Source of the DNA: Mesobacillus subterraneus
GTDB taxonomy: Bacteria > Bacillota > Bacilli > Bacillales > Cytobacillaceae
Length of the DNA stretch: 64,000 nt
NCBI RefSeq assembly: GCF_023715485.1
Contig: NZ_JAMBOF010000007.1
Span: forward strand, 1-64,000
Direction of reading: 5' to 3'
The translations under genes and the position numbers were made by a program. The notes under the pieces were generated by a model. The model was not told the origin of the DNA. It saw only the letters and a program-made list of their open reading frames with translations, and searched no databases. This document shows, piece after piece, positions 52,012 to 60,065 of the stretch. Numbering within the stretch: the first letter of the stretch is position 1; each line of letters begins with the position of its first letter.

Positions 52012-52884
52012 ATGGATATGCTGCAGAATATGAATCAGGCCTTGAAGTATGTTGAGGATCACCTGACGGAGGAGATTGATTTCAGCGAAGTGGCGAGGCA
52101 GGCTTATTGTTCGGAGTACCATTTTAAAAGGATGTTCTCCTTCCTGGCTGGTGTTTCGCTCTCTGAATATATCCGCAGGAGAAAGTTAACTTTAGCGGCA
52201 TTTGATCTGAAGGACAGTAATGCCAAGGTGATTGATGTCGCGATAAAGTATGGATACCGGTCTCCGGATTCTTTTACCCGGGCTTTTCAAGGCTTGCATG
52301 GGATTACTCCGTCCGAGGCCAGGAATCAAAATCATTCGCTAAAAGCTTATCCGCCGATGACCTTCCAGTTAACAATAAAGGGAGGAACTGAAATGAATTA
52401 TCGAATTGTCGAGAAGGAAGCATTCCGCATTGTGGGCATCATGGATAGGGTGCCATTGATTTATCACGGGGTGAACCCGGAAATTGCTGAGATGTGGAAG
52501 AGCTTGAATATGGAAAGAATCCAGGAGCTGAAGGACCTGTCGAATGCAGAGCCTAAGGGATTGATCAGTGCTTCCACGAACTTTTCCGAGGGACGTATGG
52601 AGGGAAAAGGGGAGCTGGATCATTATATTGGCGCAGCGACAACGGAGGAGTGTCCGGAGCATCTGGCTTCACTTGAAGTTGCCCCATCTGCATGGGCAGT
52701 GTTTGAAGCAGTAGGTCCATTCCCTGACACCCTCCAAAATGTGTGGGGCCGCATCTATTCAGAATGGTTCCCGTCTTCGAGCTATGAACAAGTTGAAGGT
52801 CCGGAAATTCTGTGGAATGAACATAAAGATGTGACATCGCCGAAGTTCCGGAGTGAAATATGGATTCCGGTTAGGCGGAAATAA
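52012..52884 (+). CDS. AraC-family regulator with GyrI-like effector domain
   Basis: 290 residues from ATG 52012 with AAGGAGG seven bases upstream. The N-terminal AraC HTH domain (about 1-105) shows [20 protein letters not shown] and [21 protein letters not shown]. The C-terminal GyrI-like small-molecule domain (about 125-290) starts [20 protein letters not shown]. This is the Rob/BmrR-like plan in which ligand binding to the C-terminal domain triggers activation. No adjacent target is obvious. Confidence 0.9.
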   Translation: MDMLQNMNQALKYVEDHLTEEIDFSEVARQAYCSEYHFKRMFSFLAGVSLSEYIRRRKLTLAAFDLKDSNAKVIDVAIKYGYRSPDSFTRAFQGLHGITPSEARNQNHSLKAYPPMTFQLTIKGGTEMNYRIVEKEAFRIVGIMDRVPLIYHGVNPEIAEMWKSLNMERIQELKDLSNAEPKGLISASTNFSEGRMEGKGELDHYIGAATTEECPEHLASLEVAPSAWAVFEAVGPFPDTLQNVWGRIYSEWFPSSSYEQVEGPEILWNEHKDVTSPKFRSEIWIPVRRK

Positions 52885-52910
52885 GGGCCGGCTGTGCCGG
52901 GCAATGAAAT

Positions 52911-52936
52911 GAAGCATAGTTCCCTATGCTTCTTCT
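52911..52936. terminator. Bidirectional terminator
   Basis: GAAGCATAG pairs with CTATGCTTC across TTCC, serving the AraC gene and the convergent membrane protein gene. The stem is identical to the one at 24782-24805. Confidence 0.75.
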
Positions 52937-53199
52937 TTGTGTTTTTTTCTCCAATTTTTAGGGTTGAAGTACTTTCTTATTTTTCCTGCAACTTCCTTCC
53001 CAACCATGATAGCCCCAACCCAGAAAACCACTTCAGCAAGGACCAAACTGCTTGTTATACTGATGACCTTCATTTTACTGGAAAGCGGCAGAAAAGGAAT
53101 GCCAAATGGAATCACCCAAAAAATGATGGATGAAATAATCAGGGACATCCCGATTTTATATAGCAAAGTTTTTTTAACTTTAGGTTCGGTTTGCATCAT
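52924..53199 (-). CDS. Transporter-suffix-domain-like small membrane protein
   Basis: 91 residues. Two helices (about 13-36 and 43-66) with PFLPLSSKMKVISITSSLVL and AEVVFWVGAIMVGKEVAGK, followed by a basic tail. The EVxFWVGAxxVGKEVxxK segment matches the short family known as transporter suffix domain, often fused to or beside MFS transporters. Here it is alone. GGAGG precedes the ATG. Function unknown. Confidence 0.65.
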   Translation of the reverse strand: MMQTEPKVKKTLLYKIGMSLIISSIIFWVIPFGIPFLPLSSKMKVISITSSLVLAEVVFWVGAIMVGKEVAGKIRKYFNPKNWRKKHKEEA

Positions 53200-53340
53200 A
53201 AACCTCCGGAAAATAATGTAGCTTTGATTTGGACTAACCGCTTCAATCGGCTGATGAGCTACATTAAATAGTTTACCACAGATTCACTATGCCCGAGATT
53301 GTTTCGGCGCTTGCTTAAGTGGGCTGGGGAGAAACTCCCT

Positions 53341-54006
53341 CTGCATTACCCGAAATGCTCTTGGCGGAGGAGAAACGGTAAAAGTAGCCGTGCTGCATTA
53401 CCCGAAATGCTCTTGGAGGAGGAGAAACGGTAAAAGCAGCCGTGCTGCATTGCCCGAAATGCTCTTGGCGGGGGAGAAACGGTAAAAGCAGCCGTGCTGC
53501 ATTACCCGAAATGCTCTTGGCGGAGGAGAAACGGTAAAAGCAGCCGTGCTGCATTGCCCGAAATGCTCTTGGCGGAGGAAAAACGGTAAAAGCAGCCGTG
53601 CTGCATTACCCGAAATGCTCTTGGCGGAGGAGAAACGGTAAAAGCAGCCGTGCTGCATTGCCCGAAATGCTCTTGGCGGAGGAGAAACGGTAAAAGCAGC
53701 CGTGCTGCATTGCCCGAAATGCTCTTGGTGGAGGAGAAACGGTAAAAACAGCCGTGCTGCATTACCCTAAATGCTCTTGGCGGAGGAGAAACGGTAAAAG
53801 CAGCCGTGCTGCATTAACCTAAATGCTCTTGGAGGAGAAGAAACGGTAAAAGCAGCCATGCTGCATTACCCGAAATAGTCTTGGTAGAGGAGAAACGGTA
53901 AAAGCAGCCGTGCTGCATTACCCGAAATGCTCTTGGCGGAGGAGAAACGGTAAAAGCAGCCGTGCTGCATTACCCGAAATGCTCTTGGCGGAAGAGAAAC
54001 GGTTAA
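53341..54006 (+). repeat. 52-bp tandem repeat array, 12 full units plus a partial
   Basis: Units start at 53341 and recur every 52 bp exactly (53393, 53445 and so on to 53965). The unit reads CTGCATTACCCGAAATGCTC, then TTGGCGGAGGAGAAACGG and TAAAAGCAGCCGTG. GGTAA-AA-GCAGC at the end of one unit pairs with GCTGC-A-TTACC at the start of the next (for example 53377-53402), so each junction folds into a hairpin. Four units carry TTGCCC instead of TTACCC, which keeps a G-T pair. No spacers and no stable reading frame. Confidence 0.9.
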
Positions 54007-54157
54007 AGGAGGCTAACATTTAAAACTAATTTTCTTCTTTTTACGAATATAGAAGTGAAGGAAGATGATCAAACGCAGCAACTGACAAATAAATCATATT
54101 GACTCGTATACTTGAATCCTGTAAAGTACAAAAGTATGTTTTTTATAGGAGGCAGAA

Positions 54158-54775
54158 ATGGATACTAAGAATCAAACACAGATTAAAATTACAACAGCAG
54201 ATCCATCAGCGCTTGGTTTATTTGGACTGGCGATGGTTACATTGGTGGCATCGTCTCAGAAACTGGGATTGACAGATGGCGTATCTCTCATCATTCCATG
54301 GGCTATTTTCCTTGGTGGACTAGCACAGCTTTATGCTGCGGTCCTTGATGGCAAGCATAATAATATATTTGGAATGACAGCTTTTGGCGCGTTCGGACTT
54401 TTCTGGTTCGGTGTCGGAACGACTTGGCTGATTCAGTTAGGATTTTTCGGTGAAAGCCTCGCTTCCGATGGTGATGCGAAGCAATTGGGAATGGCCTTCA
54501 TCGGCTATTTGATTTTCAGTGTCTTCATGACGGTGGGAGCCCTAGAAACAAATAAAGTCTTATTCTTTATCTTCGTATTAATCGATTTCTTGTTTATTGG
54601 ACTTTCACTAAGTTCATTTGATATCTTCCATGAGGCGTCCCATATGCTGGCGGCCGTGGCTGAAATGAGCATTGCGATTCTGTCATTCTACGGATCAGCA
54701 GCGAATGTGCTGAATACCCACTTTGGAAGAGTTGTTCTGCCTATTGGTAAGCCATTCGGGATTTTTAAGAAGTAA
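54158..54775 (+). CDS. satP: Acetate/succinate transporter, SatP/AceTr (GPR1/FUN34/YaaH) family
   Basis: 205 residues with six helices. The N-terminal ADPSALGLFGLAMVTLVAS contains the family NPxPLGL-like motif (here DPSALGL), and FGMTAFGAFGLFWFGVG is the central helix signature. It is a plasma-membrane uptake channel or carrier for acetate and related acids. AGGAGG lies six bases before the ATG. An ActP-type symporter for the same substrate class is encoded at 60066. Confidence 0.85.
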   Translation: MDTKNQTQIKITTADPSALGLFGLAMVTLVASSQKLGLTDGVSLIIPWAIFLGGLAQLYAAVLDGKHNNIFGMTAFGAFGLFWFGVGTTWLIQLGFFGESLASDGDAKQLGMAFIGYLIFSVFMTVGALETNKVLFFIFVLIDFLFIGLSLSSFDIFHEASHMLAAVAEMSIAILSFYGSAANVLNTHFGRVVLPIGKPFGIFKK

Positions 54776-54782
54776 GAGGAAA

Positions 54783-54817
54783 GGGTGCTAAGCATATTGC
54801 TAAGCGCCTTTTTTGTT
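54783..54817 (+). terminator. Terminator of satP
   Basis: GGGTGCTAAGCA and TGCTAAGCGCC form an imperfect hairpin followed by TTTTTTG. Confidence 0.6.
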
Positions 54818-54919
54818 TATGAGAATATGAAAAGGGTGGGTTGAGTGGAAAAGGGGTAACTTAACCGGAAATGAATCACTGCCGGTGCAAAAATTCATAT
54901 GTGATAAGGGCTCAGATAC

Positions 54920-54943
54920 ATTTAATCAAACGTTTGATTAAAT
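54920..54943. promoter_or_regulatory. Orphan 24-bp perfect palindrome
   Basis: ATTTAATCAAAC followed directly by its exact reverse complement, centred between 54931 and 54932. It has the size of a TetR-type operator but lies between the 3' ends of convergent genes, with no promoter or regulator beside it. Confidence 0.55.
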
Positions 54944-54987
54944 TGGATTTCCTTTGATGCAGACAGGTTTCCAAGCAGTTCCAGGCT

Positions 54988-55029
54988 GAAAATTAAAGAC
55001 CACCCCTCCTTTTAAAGAGAGATGGTCTT
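54988..55029 (-). terminator. Terminator of the yvrJ-like gene
   Basis: On the minus strand AAGACCATC pairs with GGTGGTCTT, followed by TAATTTT. Confidence 0.65.
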
Positions 55030-55032
55030 CAG

Positions 55033-55233
55033 CTAATTTATCTCACGGATCGTGTTCTGGGTGACATTGGCGGAATAAACCGGCTCGGGTACAGGCCTTT
55101 CCTGCAATCTGGCGGGCAGGCTCTGAATCGATTGGACGACTGTATCAAGTTTTGCTTCAATTCGGTGAAGCAAGTACAGTGTCACGACAATCGGAAACCC
55201 AACCTCGCTGATGAATGGAATCAGCTGCTCCAT
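55033..55233 (-). CDS. yvrJ: YvrJ-family small protein
   Basis: 66 residues with AGGAGG before the ATG. One N-terminal hydrophobic helix contains the family sequence FISEVGFPIVVTLYLLHRIE, followed by a coiled segment and a proline-rich tail. YvrJ proteins are single-pass peptides of unknown function. Here it is the last of a three-gene set with DUF2922 and DUF1659 proteins, an arrangement common in Bacillaceae. Confidence 0.8.
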   Translation of the reverse strand: MEQLIPFISEVGFPIVVTLYLLHRIEAKLDTVVQSIQSLPARLQERPVPEPVYSANVTQNTIREIN

Positions 55234-55265
55234 TGCTTTTCCTCCTTTTCGTTTTTTTACAATAA

Positions 55266-55340
55266 AAGCCGGTCCCTAAAGGAAGACCGGCTCTCGTTTA
55301 GAATTGTCCAGCTCTAGCGACCAAGGCGCTTACGCTTTTC
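55266..55340. repeat. Terminator hairpin and shortened GTCTAGCTCCAGCG-type repeat
   Basis: AGCCGGTC/GACCGGCT (55266-55292) is a terminator for the DUF2922 gene. 55305-55340 (TTGTCCAGCTCTAGCG ... CAAGGCGCTTACGCTTTTC) holds only the two ends of the 120-bp repeat seen complete at 59941-60064. Confidence 0.65.
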
Positions 55341-55343
55341 TTA

Positions 55344-55562
55344 TTACACTAGTTCGTATTCGGATACGTTGCGTTCGACGACACGTGCACTGTCAACGGC
55401 AACAAGGGTACCGTTTGTAGGCAAGAACGCATTGGACGCGATGATTTGCTCCATTGCAAGCTTGACTGCTGCTGGATCGATCGGCTCCTTCGGGTTATCA
55501 ACCGTTAGCTTGGCGTATTTGCCAAGGTCGGTGGCAAATTGCAACTCAAGTGTTTTAGCCAT
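55344..55562 (-). CDS. DUF2922 small protein
   Basis: 72 residues from the ATG at 55562 (AGGAGGTG upstream). The sequence MAKTLELQFATDLGKYAKL, then TVDNPKEPIDPAAVKLAME, is diagnostic for DUF2922. A small beta/alpha protein with no signal or membrane helix and unknown function. It lies 36 bp after the DUF1659 gene in the same direction. Confidence 0.85.
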   Translation of the reverse strand: MAKTLELQFATDLGKYAKLTVDNPKEPIDPAAVKLAMEQIIASNAFLPTNGTLVAVDSARVVERNVSEYELV

Positions 55563-55598
55563 GTTTTTCACCTCCTATTAGATTAGTAGAGTGTTAAA

Positions 55599-55814
55599 TT
55601 AGATGATATCAAAGCTGTCATTACGCTCAACGGAACTTAGCGTGTTAGCACTAAGGCCTCCTAAAGCGAGTGCCGCCTGCTGAACCTGGTCAGCAGTAGC
55701 TTCCTTTTTTACATTGCTGTAAGTCTTGCCCTTGAAGATCGGTTCTCCCTTTTCATCAATCCCAGTCTCAAACATCAATCTGATATTTGACCCCTTCAAC
55801 ATTGCCATTGCCAT
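55599..55814 (-). CDS. DUF1659 small protein
   Basis: 71 residues from the ATG at 55814 (GGAGGTGAG upstream). MAMAMLKGSNIRLMFETGID with EKGEPIFKGKTYSNVK and TADQVQQAALALGGL is typical of DUF1659. The protein resembles the neighbouring DUF2922 protein in size and in its AIA.ALA-like helix plus ending, so the two may share a fold. First gene of the trio; function unknown. Confidence 0.85.
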   Translation of the reverse strand: MAMAMLKGSNIRLMFETGIDEKGEPIFKGKTYSNVKKEATADQVQQAALALGGLSANTLSSVERNDSFDII

Positions 55815-55979
55815 GTGTCTCACCTCCTTTCACCTTCTATATACAGGTGGGGAGGGGAAAAGGACAGGGTGGTGGAATATTTTTCAGTCACTACCACTCT
55901 ATTCATAGAATTTAGAGGGGAAGCAAAGGTTACTAGGATTAGATAAAACTATAAAAGCGTGGACTTAATTAACCACGTA

Positions 55980-56486
55980 TTATTTTGATTGAAGCTTTTT
56001 CTTTTTCCAGGGTTTTAAAAAGGAAATAATAAAGATGAAAATCGTGACGACGACTTGGAAGTAAACCGCATATTGTCTTATTTCGTGATTTTGTATGAAG
56101 ACAGGATTACTTAAAGCTAATTCTTTTTGAGTTTCCAATAGTTCCATATTTGCTACCATCAATTTATCGACAACAAATATCCCGACAATCGTTTGAATCA
56201 TATAAAGAATAAATTTCACACCAACCCATTTATGCTTGAAAAATCCCCAATTGGTGAAAAATCCATATGTGAAACCCACTAGTAAAGTGCCGATTGCCCC
56301 CCATCTGACAATATTGTCACTAATTATGACCAGGTTTTTATAGCCGAGGTATGACTCATCATATTCTGTAAAATCAATATGCAAATTTAACGCCAGTGAA
56401 CTCAATATTCCCCCAAAGAATAATACAACTAGAAAGACGTGAATGATTTTCAGCCACTTCATCCCTTTAGGACCGATTTTCCTCAT
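55980..56486 (-). CDS. DUF2269-like integral membrane protein
   Basis: 168 residues with TTGGAGG before the ATG. Four helices: about 9-31 (WLKIIHVFLVVLFFGGILSS), 59-81, 87-110 and 136-158. The conserved histidine in the first helix, the LVGFTYGFFTNWGFFKHKWVGVKF segment and the fourth helix are DUF2269 features. A heme-b-binding or redox role has been guessed for such four-helix proteins, but nothing here proves it. Confidence 0.7.
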   Translation of the reverse strand: MRKIGPKGMKWLKIIHVFLVVLFFGGILSSLALNLHIDFTEYDESYLGYKNLVIISDNIVRWGAIGTLLVGFTYGFFTNWGFFKHKWVGVKFILYMIQTIVGIFVVDKLMVANMELLETQKELALSNPVFIQNHEIRQYAVYFQVVVTIFIFIISFLKPWKKKKLQSK

Positions 56487-56639
56487 TTTCTATGCCTCCA
56501 ACTTGTTATTTTACTAATCAATAGTTGTCGTGCTGTATTGACGTTTCTCATTATAATAGGCAGAAAAGAATTTCATAATGTGCCCCAGCCTTAATGATGA
56601 CTACTGCTGAGGTCTTATTTTTAAAAAGCTCTGTTAAAC

Positions 56640-56800
56640 TTGGCCGTTGATTTGCGTTCCAGGCGCTTCGCTTTCCGCGGGCGGCCCGGGGAGCCTCCTC
56701 GTCGCTTCACTCCTGCGGGGTCTCCCCTGACCCGTTCATCCCGCAGGAGTCTTCGCGCCTTCCACTCCAATCAATAGAGCTTAAAAATCAACAATGACCT
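56640..56800. repeat. Bacillaceae-type 150-bp GC-rich repeat
   Basis: TTGATTTGCGTTCCAGGCGC-TTCGCTTTCCGCGGG, a GC-rich centre (TCCTGCGGGGTCTCCCCTGA), and an opposing arm GCAGGAGTCTTCGCGCC-TTCCACTCCAATCAA. Arms pair, giving a long hairpin. A scrap of the same element (GGCGGAAAGCGAAGCGCCTG) lies at 30190-30213. Confidence 0.7.
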
Positions 56801-56823
56801 TTAATACAGCCTTTAAAAAAAAT

Positions 56824-56856
56824 AGGTAACAGCCGTGAAAGGCTGTTACCTTTTAT
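56824..56856 (-). terminator. Terminator of the hemerythrin-PAS gene
   Basis: GGTAACAGCC pairs perfectly with GGCTGTTACC; A and T runs lie on both sides. Confidence 0.75.
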
Positions 56857-56912
56857 TCTCATATAGACTATGGGCCGAACAATAGGAATGATAGCAAAGA
56901 AGCTGCCGGAGT

Positions 56913-58142
56913 TTAGGATAAAATCCGCTTTTCACCTTCAATTGCTTGAATCGGATCAATATTTTGCGTGAATTCCAGCGTGCCCATGTACTGGCTGTTC
57001 TCGTCACGGATTGCAAAGTAGCGGATATATACATATTTGTCGCGGAATTTGATCCAGAAGTCTTCAGAGTCTTTTTTGCCTGCTTTGAAGTCTGCGAGAA
57101 GTTCTTCGACGACATGGACGCTCCTTGGCGGATGGCAGTTCTGGACGGTGCGGCCGATGACTGCTTTTGTCCGGGCGAAGATTCGCTCTTTTCCATGGGA
57201 GAAGTAGCGGACGACGTCATCCTGGTCAATGAATGTGATGTCTACTGGCAGGTGGTTTAAAAGCAGTTCGAGCTGCTTTAATGATAGGATGCCAGTTTCC
57301 ATTTTGATATAGCCCTCGGAAATCGCCTTAGCATCGAGTGCTTTTCTTTCAGGCCTGAATTCTTTGGCAGGCCCTGTCAGGCAGAAGCCAATTTCATCAC
57401 TTTCATGCGCTATTTTGATCCATTCATCCTCCGTTAAGTTTTTCAAAGCCATCGGGAAGAGAATGTGTTCTTCCTTGTAAATCATCTCGCTAACTTCTCT
57501 GATGATAAAATTGAACACTTCAATGACGCTGTTTTTGTCACCGTGGTACTCTTCCAGTTTTACTTTGGCATCCTTGATCGCATCACGGATGAAATCATCG
57601 ATCCTCCACATATTCGTCGTCGGTCCGTAGATGCCATACGTTTCTAAATAAGGGAAAATCAAATTTTCCTTGCGGCTGTAATGTTTATCGATATCGAATA
57701 ATAAGTTGCAATCTTCCATAAGCAAGTTCACATTCTCTTCGCTATCTTCTTTTGCAAATTGCTCTAAATGCACTTGAAGCCTGGACTTCAGAAGCTTATC
57801 AATTTCTTTGTTTTCCAATTTGAATGTGTGAACCGGATGTCCAGGCTGATCTTCAGGCCGTTTGTCTGAAGGAATTTCTTCAATTGCCCCTTTGAAGAGG
57901 GCTGCATGCGCTGAGTATAAGCGCTGCATTTCTGCAACAGAAAGATCCCCCTCATCCAGCTCATCATGCTGAAGCTGAGAGATTTCATCGATTGTAATCT
58001 TACCGATAAAGGCATCAAAATGGGCTTTGACCTCATCGATATTTTTCCCGTTATGCAGATCTTTGAAGATTTGTTTTAACATCACCTTGCGTTTCGACGG
58101 ATCCATTGATTTAAGTTCACGGTTATTGATCATTTCGCTCAT
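56913..58142 (-). CDS. DUF438 / hemerythrin / PAS domain protein
   Basis: 409 residues from the ATG at 58142 (AAGGAG upstream). An N-terminal DUF438 (about 10-75) is followed by a hemerythrin-like four-helix domain with the HxxxE-type iron ligands (HYSRKENLIFPYLETYG and YKEEHILFPMALKNL), then a C-terminal PAS domain (about 295-400: LNHLPVDITFIDQDDVVRYF, EDFWIKFRDKYVYIRYFAI). Likely an O2, NO or redox sensor in the cytoplasm. The upstream TGATAATGTTTCTCATGATT is partly Fur-box-like, which would fit iron control, but it is weak. Confidence 0.85.
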   Translation of the reverse strand: MSEMINNRELKSMDPSKRKVMLKQIFKDLHNGKNIDEVKAHFDAFIGKITIDEISQLQHDELDEGDLSVAEMQRLYSAHAALFKGAIEEIPSDKRPEDQPGHPVHTFKLENKEIDKLLKSRLQVHLEQFAKEDSEENVNLLMEDCNLLFDIDKHYSRKENLIFPYLETYGIYGPTTNMWRIDDFIRDAIKDAKVKLEEYHGDKNSVIEVFNFIIREVSEMIYKEEHILFPMALKNLTEDEWIKIAHESDEIGFCLTGPAKEFRPERKALDAKAISEGYIKMETGILSLKQLELLLNHLPVDITFIDQDDVVRYFSHGKERIFARTKAVIGRTVQNCHPPRSVHVVEELLADFKAGKKDSEDFWIKFRDKYVYIRYFAIRDENSQYMGTLEFTQNIDPIQAIEGEKRILS

Positions 58143-58368
58143 GAGAAATCTCCTTCCAGAGTGAATACGGATTTTATATAAATGATAATGTTTCTCATGA
58201 TTAAAATAACACTTATTAATTCCATAAGTTGTGATGTAAATCATTCATGGTTATATTTTTAAAGAATTCGTTGAAGGAGCAGAACTGTTCGTCTGCTTCT
58301 AAATATCAGTTGCGGGAATACAATTATAGATAACAGCATTTCAATGTACAGCGAGAGGTGATGATGCC

Positions 58369-59103
58369 GTGTTTTCTGTTACAGGAATGCAGGGGTTTGA
58401 ATTATTTTCTGCGCAGCATTTGATAACGCTAGGCCTGTTCTTGGCTGTCTGTCTTTGTTTAGTCCTCTTTAGAAAAAAACTTAAGCCTCATCAGAACGTT
58501 TTAAAGTGGACGATTTTTTGGACCTTGCCAGCTTGTGAAATATCCGCGCATTTATGGCTCATATTGACCGGCCAATGGGAAATCGGTGATCTTCCTTTAC
58601 ACCTGTGTTCGATGAGTTCCTTCCTGGCGATGTACTTATTTTTAAAGAAGAGTGTCAAAGGGTTTTACGTGTTATATTTCATTGGCACTCTGCCTGCAAT
58701 TTTGGCCATGGTTACACCTGAAATGTCTTACGTCTTTCCTCATTTCCACTTTATTGAATATTTCCTTCATCATTCCGCTATTCCAATTGCCGCTTTGTAT
58801 TTTATCCTTTTTGAAGGGTACAGAGTTCCTCGGAAAGCCATCCTTTATACTTATTTCGTCGTGAACATCATCGCCGTACCTATATTCATTTTGAATATCC
58901 TGCTTGATACAAACTTCTTTTATTTAGCGAGCCCGACAGAATCGAAGACGATCCTGAGCTTTTTTGGCAGCGGGATTATGTATTATATTAACCTCGAAAT
59001 CGCCGCACTGATTGTATTCAGCATCACCTATATCCCGATGTGGCAGCTGCTGAAATGGGAAAGCAGGAAAAGTAAAGTAAACTCTTATGAACATCACCTG
59101 TGA
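58369..59103 (+). CDS. ywaF: YwaF-family (TIGR02206) membrane protein
   Basis: 244 residues from GTG 58369, eight bases after AGAGGTG. About seven helices. The motif WEIGDLPLHLCSMSSFLAMYL after helix three and the HFHFIEYFLHHSAIPIAALYFI segment are typical of YwaF/TIGR02206. A transport or receptor-like role has been suggested for the fold, but the function is unknown. Monocistronic. Confidence 0.85.
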   Translation: MFSVTGMQGFELFSAQHLITLGLFLAVCLCLVLFRKKLKPHQNVLKWTIFWTLPACEISAHLWLILTGQWEIGDLPLHLCSMSSFLAMYLFLKKSVKGFYVLYFIGTLPAILAMVTPEMSYVFPHFHFIEYFLHHSAIPIAALYFILFEGYRVPRKAILYTYFVVNIIAVPIFILNILLDTNFFYLASPTESKTILSFFGSGIMYYINLEIAALIVFSITYIPMWQLLKWESRKSKVNSYEHHL

Positions 59104-59164
59104 TTATTTATTGGCTTCACCCAAAGGGATGGTGGCGAATATCGCAAGGTGAAAAAGAGGGGGC

Positions 59165-59791
59165 ATGTCGATGGCATGTACGCTGCCTGTGGGCATTCAT
59201 ACGCTAAAAATCGGAAGTCAGCCAGAGAGGATGATTTGTTATCCGCGCGTGTACCAGGTCCACAACCGGAAATTCGAACGGTACATGAACCGGAGCATTG
59301 TGAATGAAGTTCAGTCTTTGATTGATTTGCAGGCGGGGAATTCGCCATCGACAGTCGAGAGTATGGTCGGCTGGTATGAATTAAAAAATAATCAGCGTGA
59401 CTTGCTCAGCCTGTCGGTCGCGAACAATACGTACCATCATCAGGCCGCACATCCAATGACGTATATGAAGTCGCTGACGTTTGATCTTAGGGGAGAAAAA
59501 AGGTGCACTTTGAAGGAATTTTTCAAACCGGGAAGCGACTATATCAATAGGCTTTCAGACCTGATAAAACTTCAGATCAAGCAGCGGGATATCACCTTGA
59601 TTAGTGATTTTGACAATATCAAGCCTGACCAGGATTTTTATGTGGCCGATAAAACTCTGGTCATTTATTTTCAGCTGTATGATATCACGCCTTACGCATT
59701 CGGCTTCCCGATGTTCCCGATTTCCGTTTACGATCTCCAGGATATAATCGATGGAAACGGGCCGCTCGGAAGGATGGCCACTAATGATTGA
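59165..59791 (+). CDS. DUF3298/RsiV-like domain protein
   Basis: 208 residues. Start at ATG 59165 (GAGGGGG directly upstream; ATG 59171 possible). No signal peptide or membrane helix. Residues 25-200 match the DUF4163/DUF3298 pattern seen in the extracellular half of the anti-sigma factor RsiV: YPRVYQVHNRKFERYMNRSI, SLSVANNTYHHQAAHPMTYM and the terminal LVIYFQLYDITPYAFGFPMF. As a free cytoplasmic version its role is unknown; RsiV binds lysozyme. Confidence 0.75.
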   Translation: MSMACTLPVGIHTLKIGSQPERMICYPRVYQVHNRKFERYMNRSIVNEVQSLIDLQAGNSPSTVESMVGWYELKNNQRDLLSLSVANNTYHHQAAHPMTYMKSLTFDLRGEKRCTLKEFFKPGSDYINRLSDLIKLQIKQRDITLISDFDNIKPDQDFYVADKTLVIYFQLYDITPYAFGFPMFPISVYDLQDIIDGNGPLGRMATND

Positions 59792-59856
59792 AAAGCAAAT
59801 CATAGGGCTTTCTTATTCACCCTGCTTACTGGTGGGGTGAAATTCCTGTGTTTCAA

Positions 59857-59912
59857 AAAAAGGCTGTCACAGAAATTCAGTTTTCACTGGATTTCTGGAC
59901 AGCCTTTTTTTA
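59857..59912 (+). terminator. Strong terminator
   Basis: AGGCTGTCACAGAAAT pairs with ATTTCTGGACAGCCT (one mismatch), followed by seven T; A-run on the other side. Confidence 0.8.
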
Positions 59913-59940
59913 CGAGAAAGTATAAATTCACTTCGAGAAA

Positions 59941-60064
59941 TGTCTAGCTCCAGCGCCTAGCCCCTCGAGTCGCTTTGGTCCGCCCAATGAAGTCAAAGAA
60001 CGACTTCACCGGTCGGCCCTCCAGCGCTTGTCAGGGCTGACCAAGACGCTTGCGCTTTTCTAAT
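59941..60064. repeat. GTCTAGCTCCAGCGCC-type Bacillaceae repeat (full, about 124 bp)
   Basis: TGTCTAGCTCCAGCGCCTAG, then GAAGTCAAAGAACGACTTCA (an internal hairpin) and the closing CAAGACGCTTGCGCTTTTC. I recall many near-identical copies in Bacillaceae genomes. A shortened copy is at 55305-55340. Confidence 0.75.
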
Positions 60065-60065
60065 T

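Noticed and set aside
53315-53762. Overlapping minus-strand open frames with MQHGCFYRFSS-type repeats
   Set aside because: They are the 52-bp tandem array read in rotating frames. The unit is not divisible by three, and there is no ribosome site.
53341-54006. CRISPR array
   Set aside because: Units are contiguous with no unique spacers, and no cas genes are in the window.
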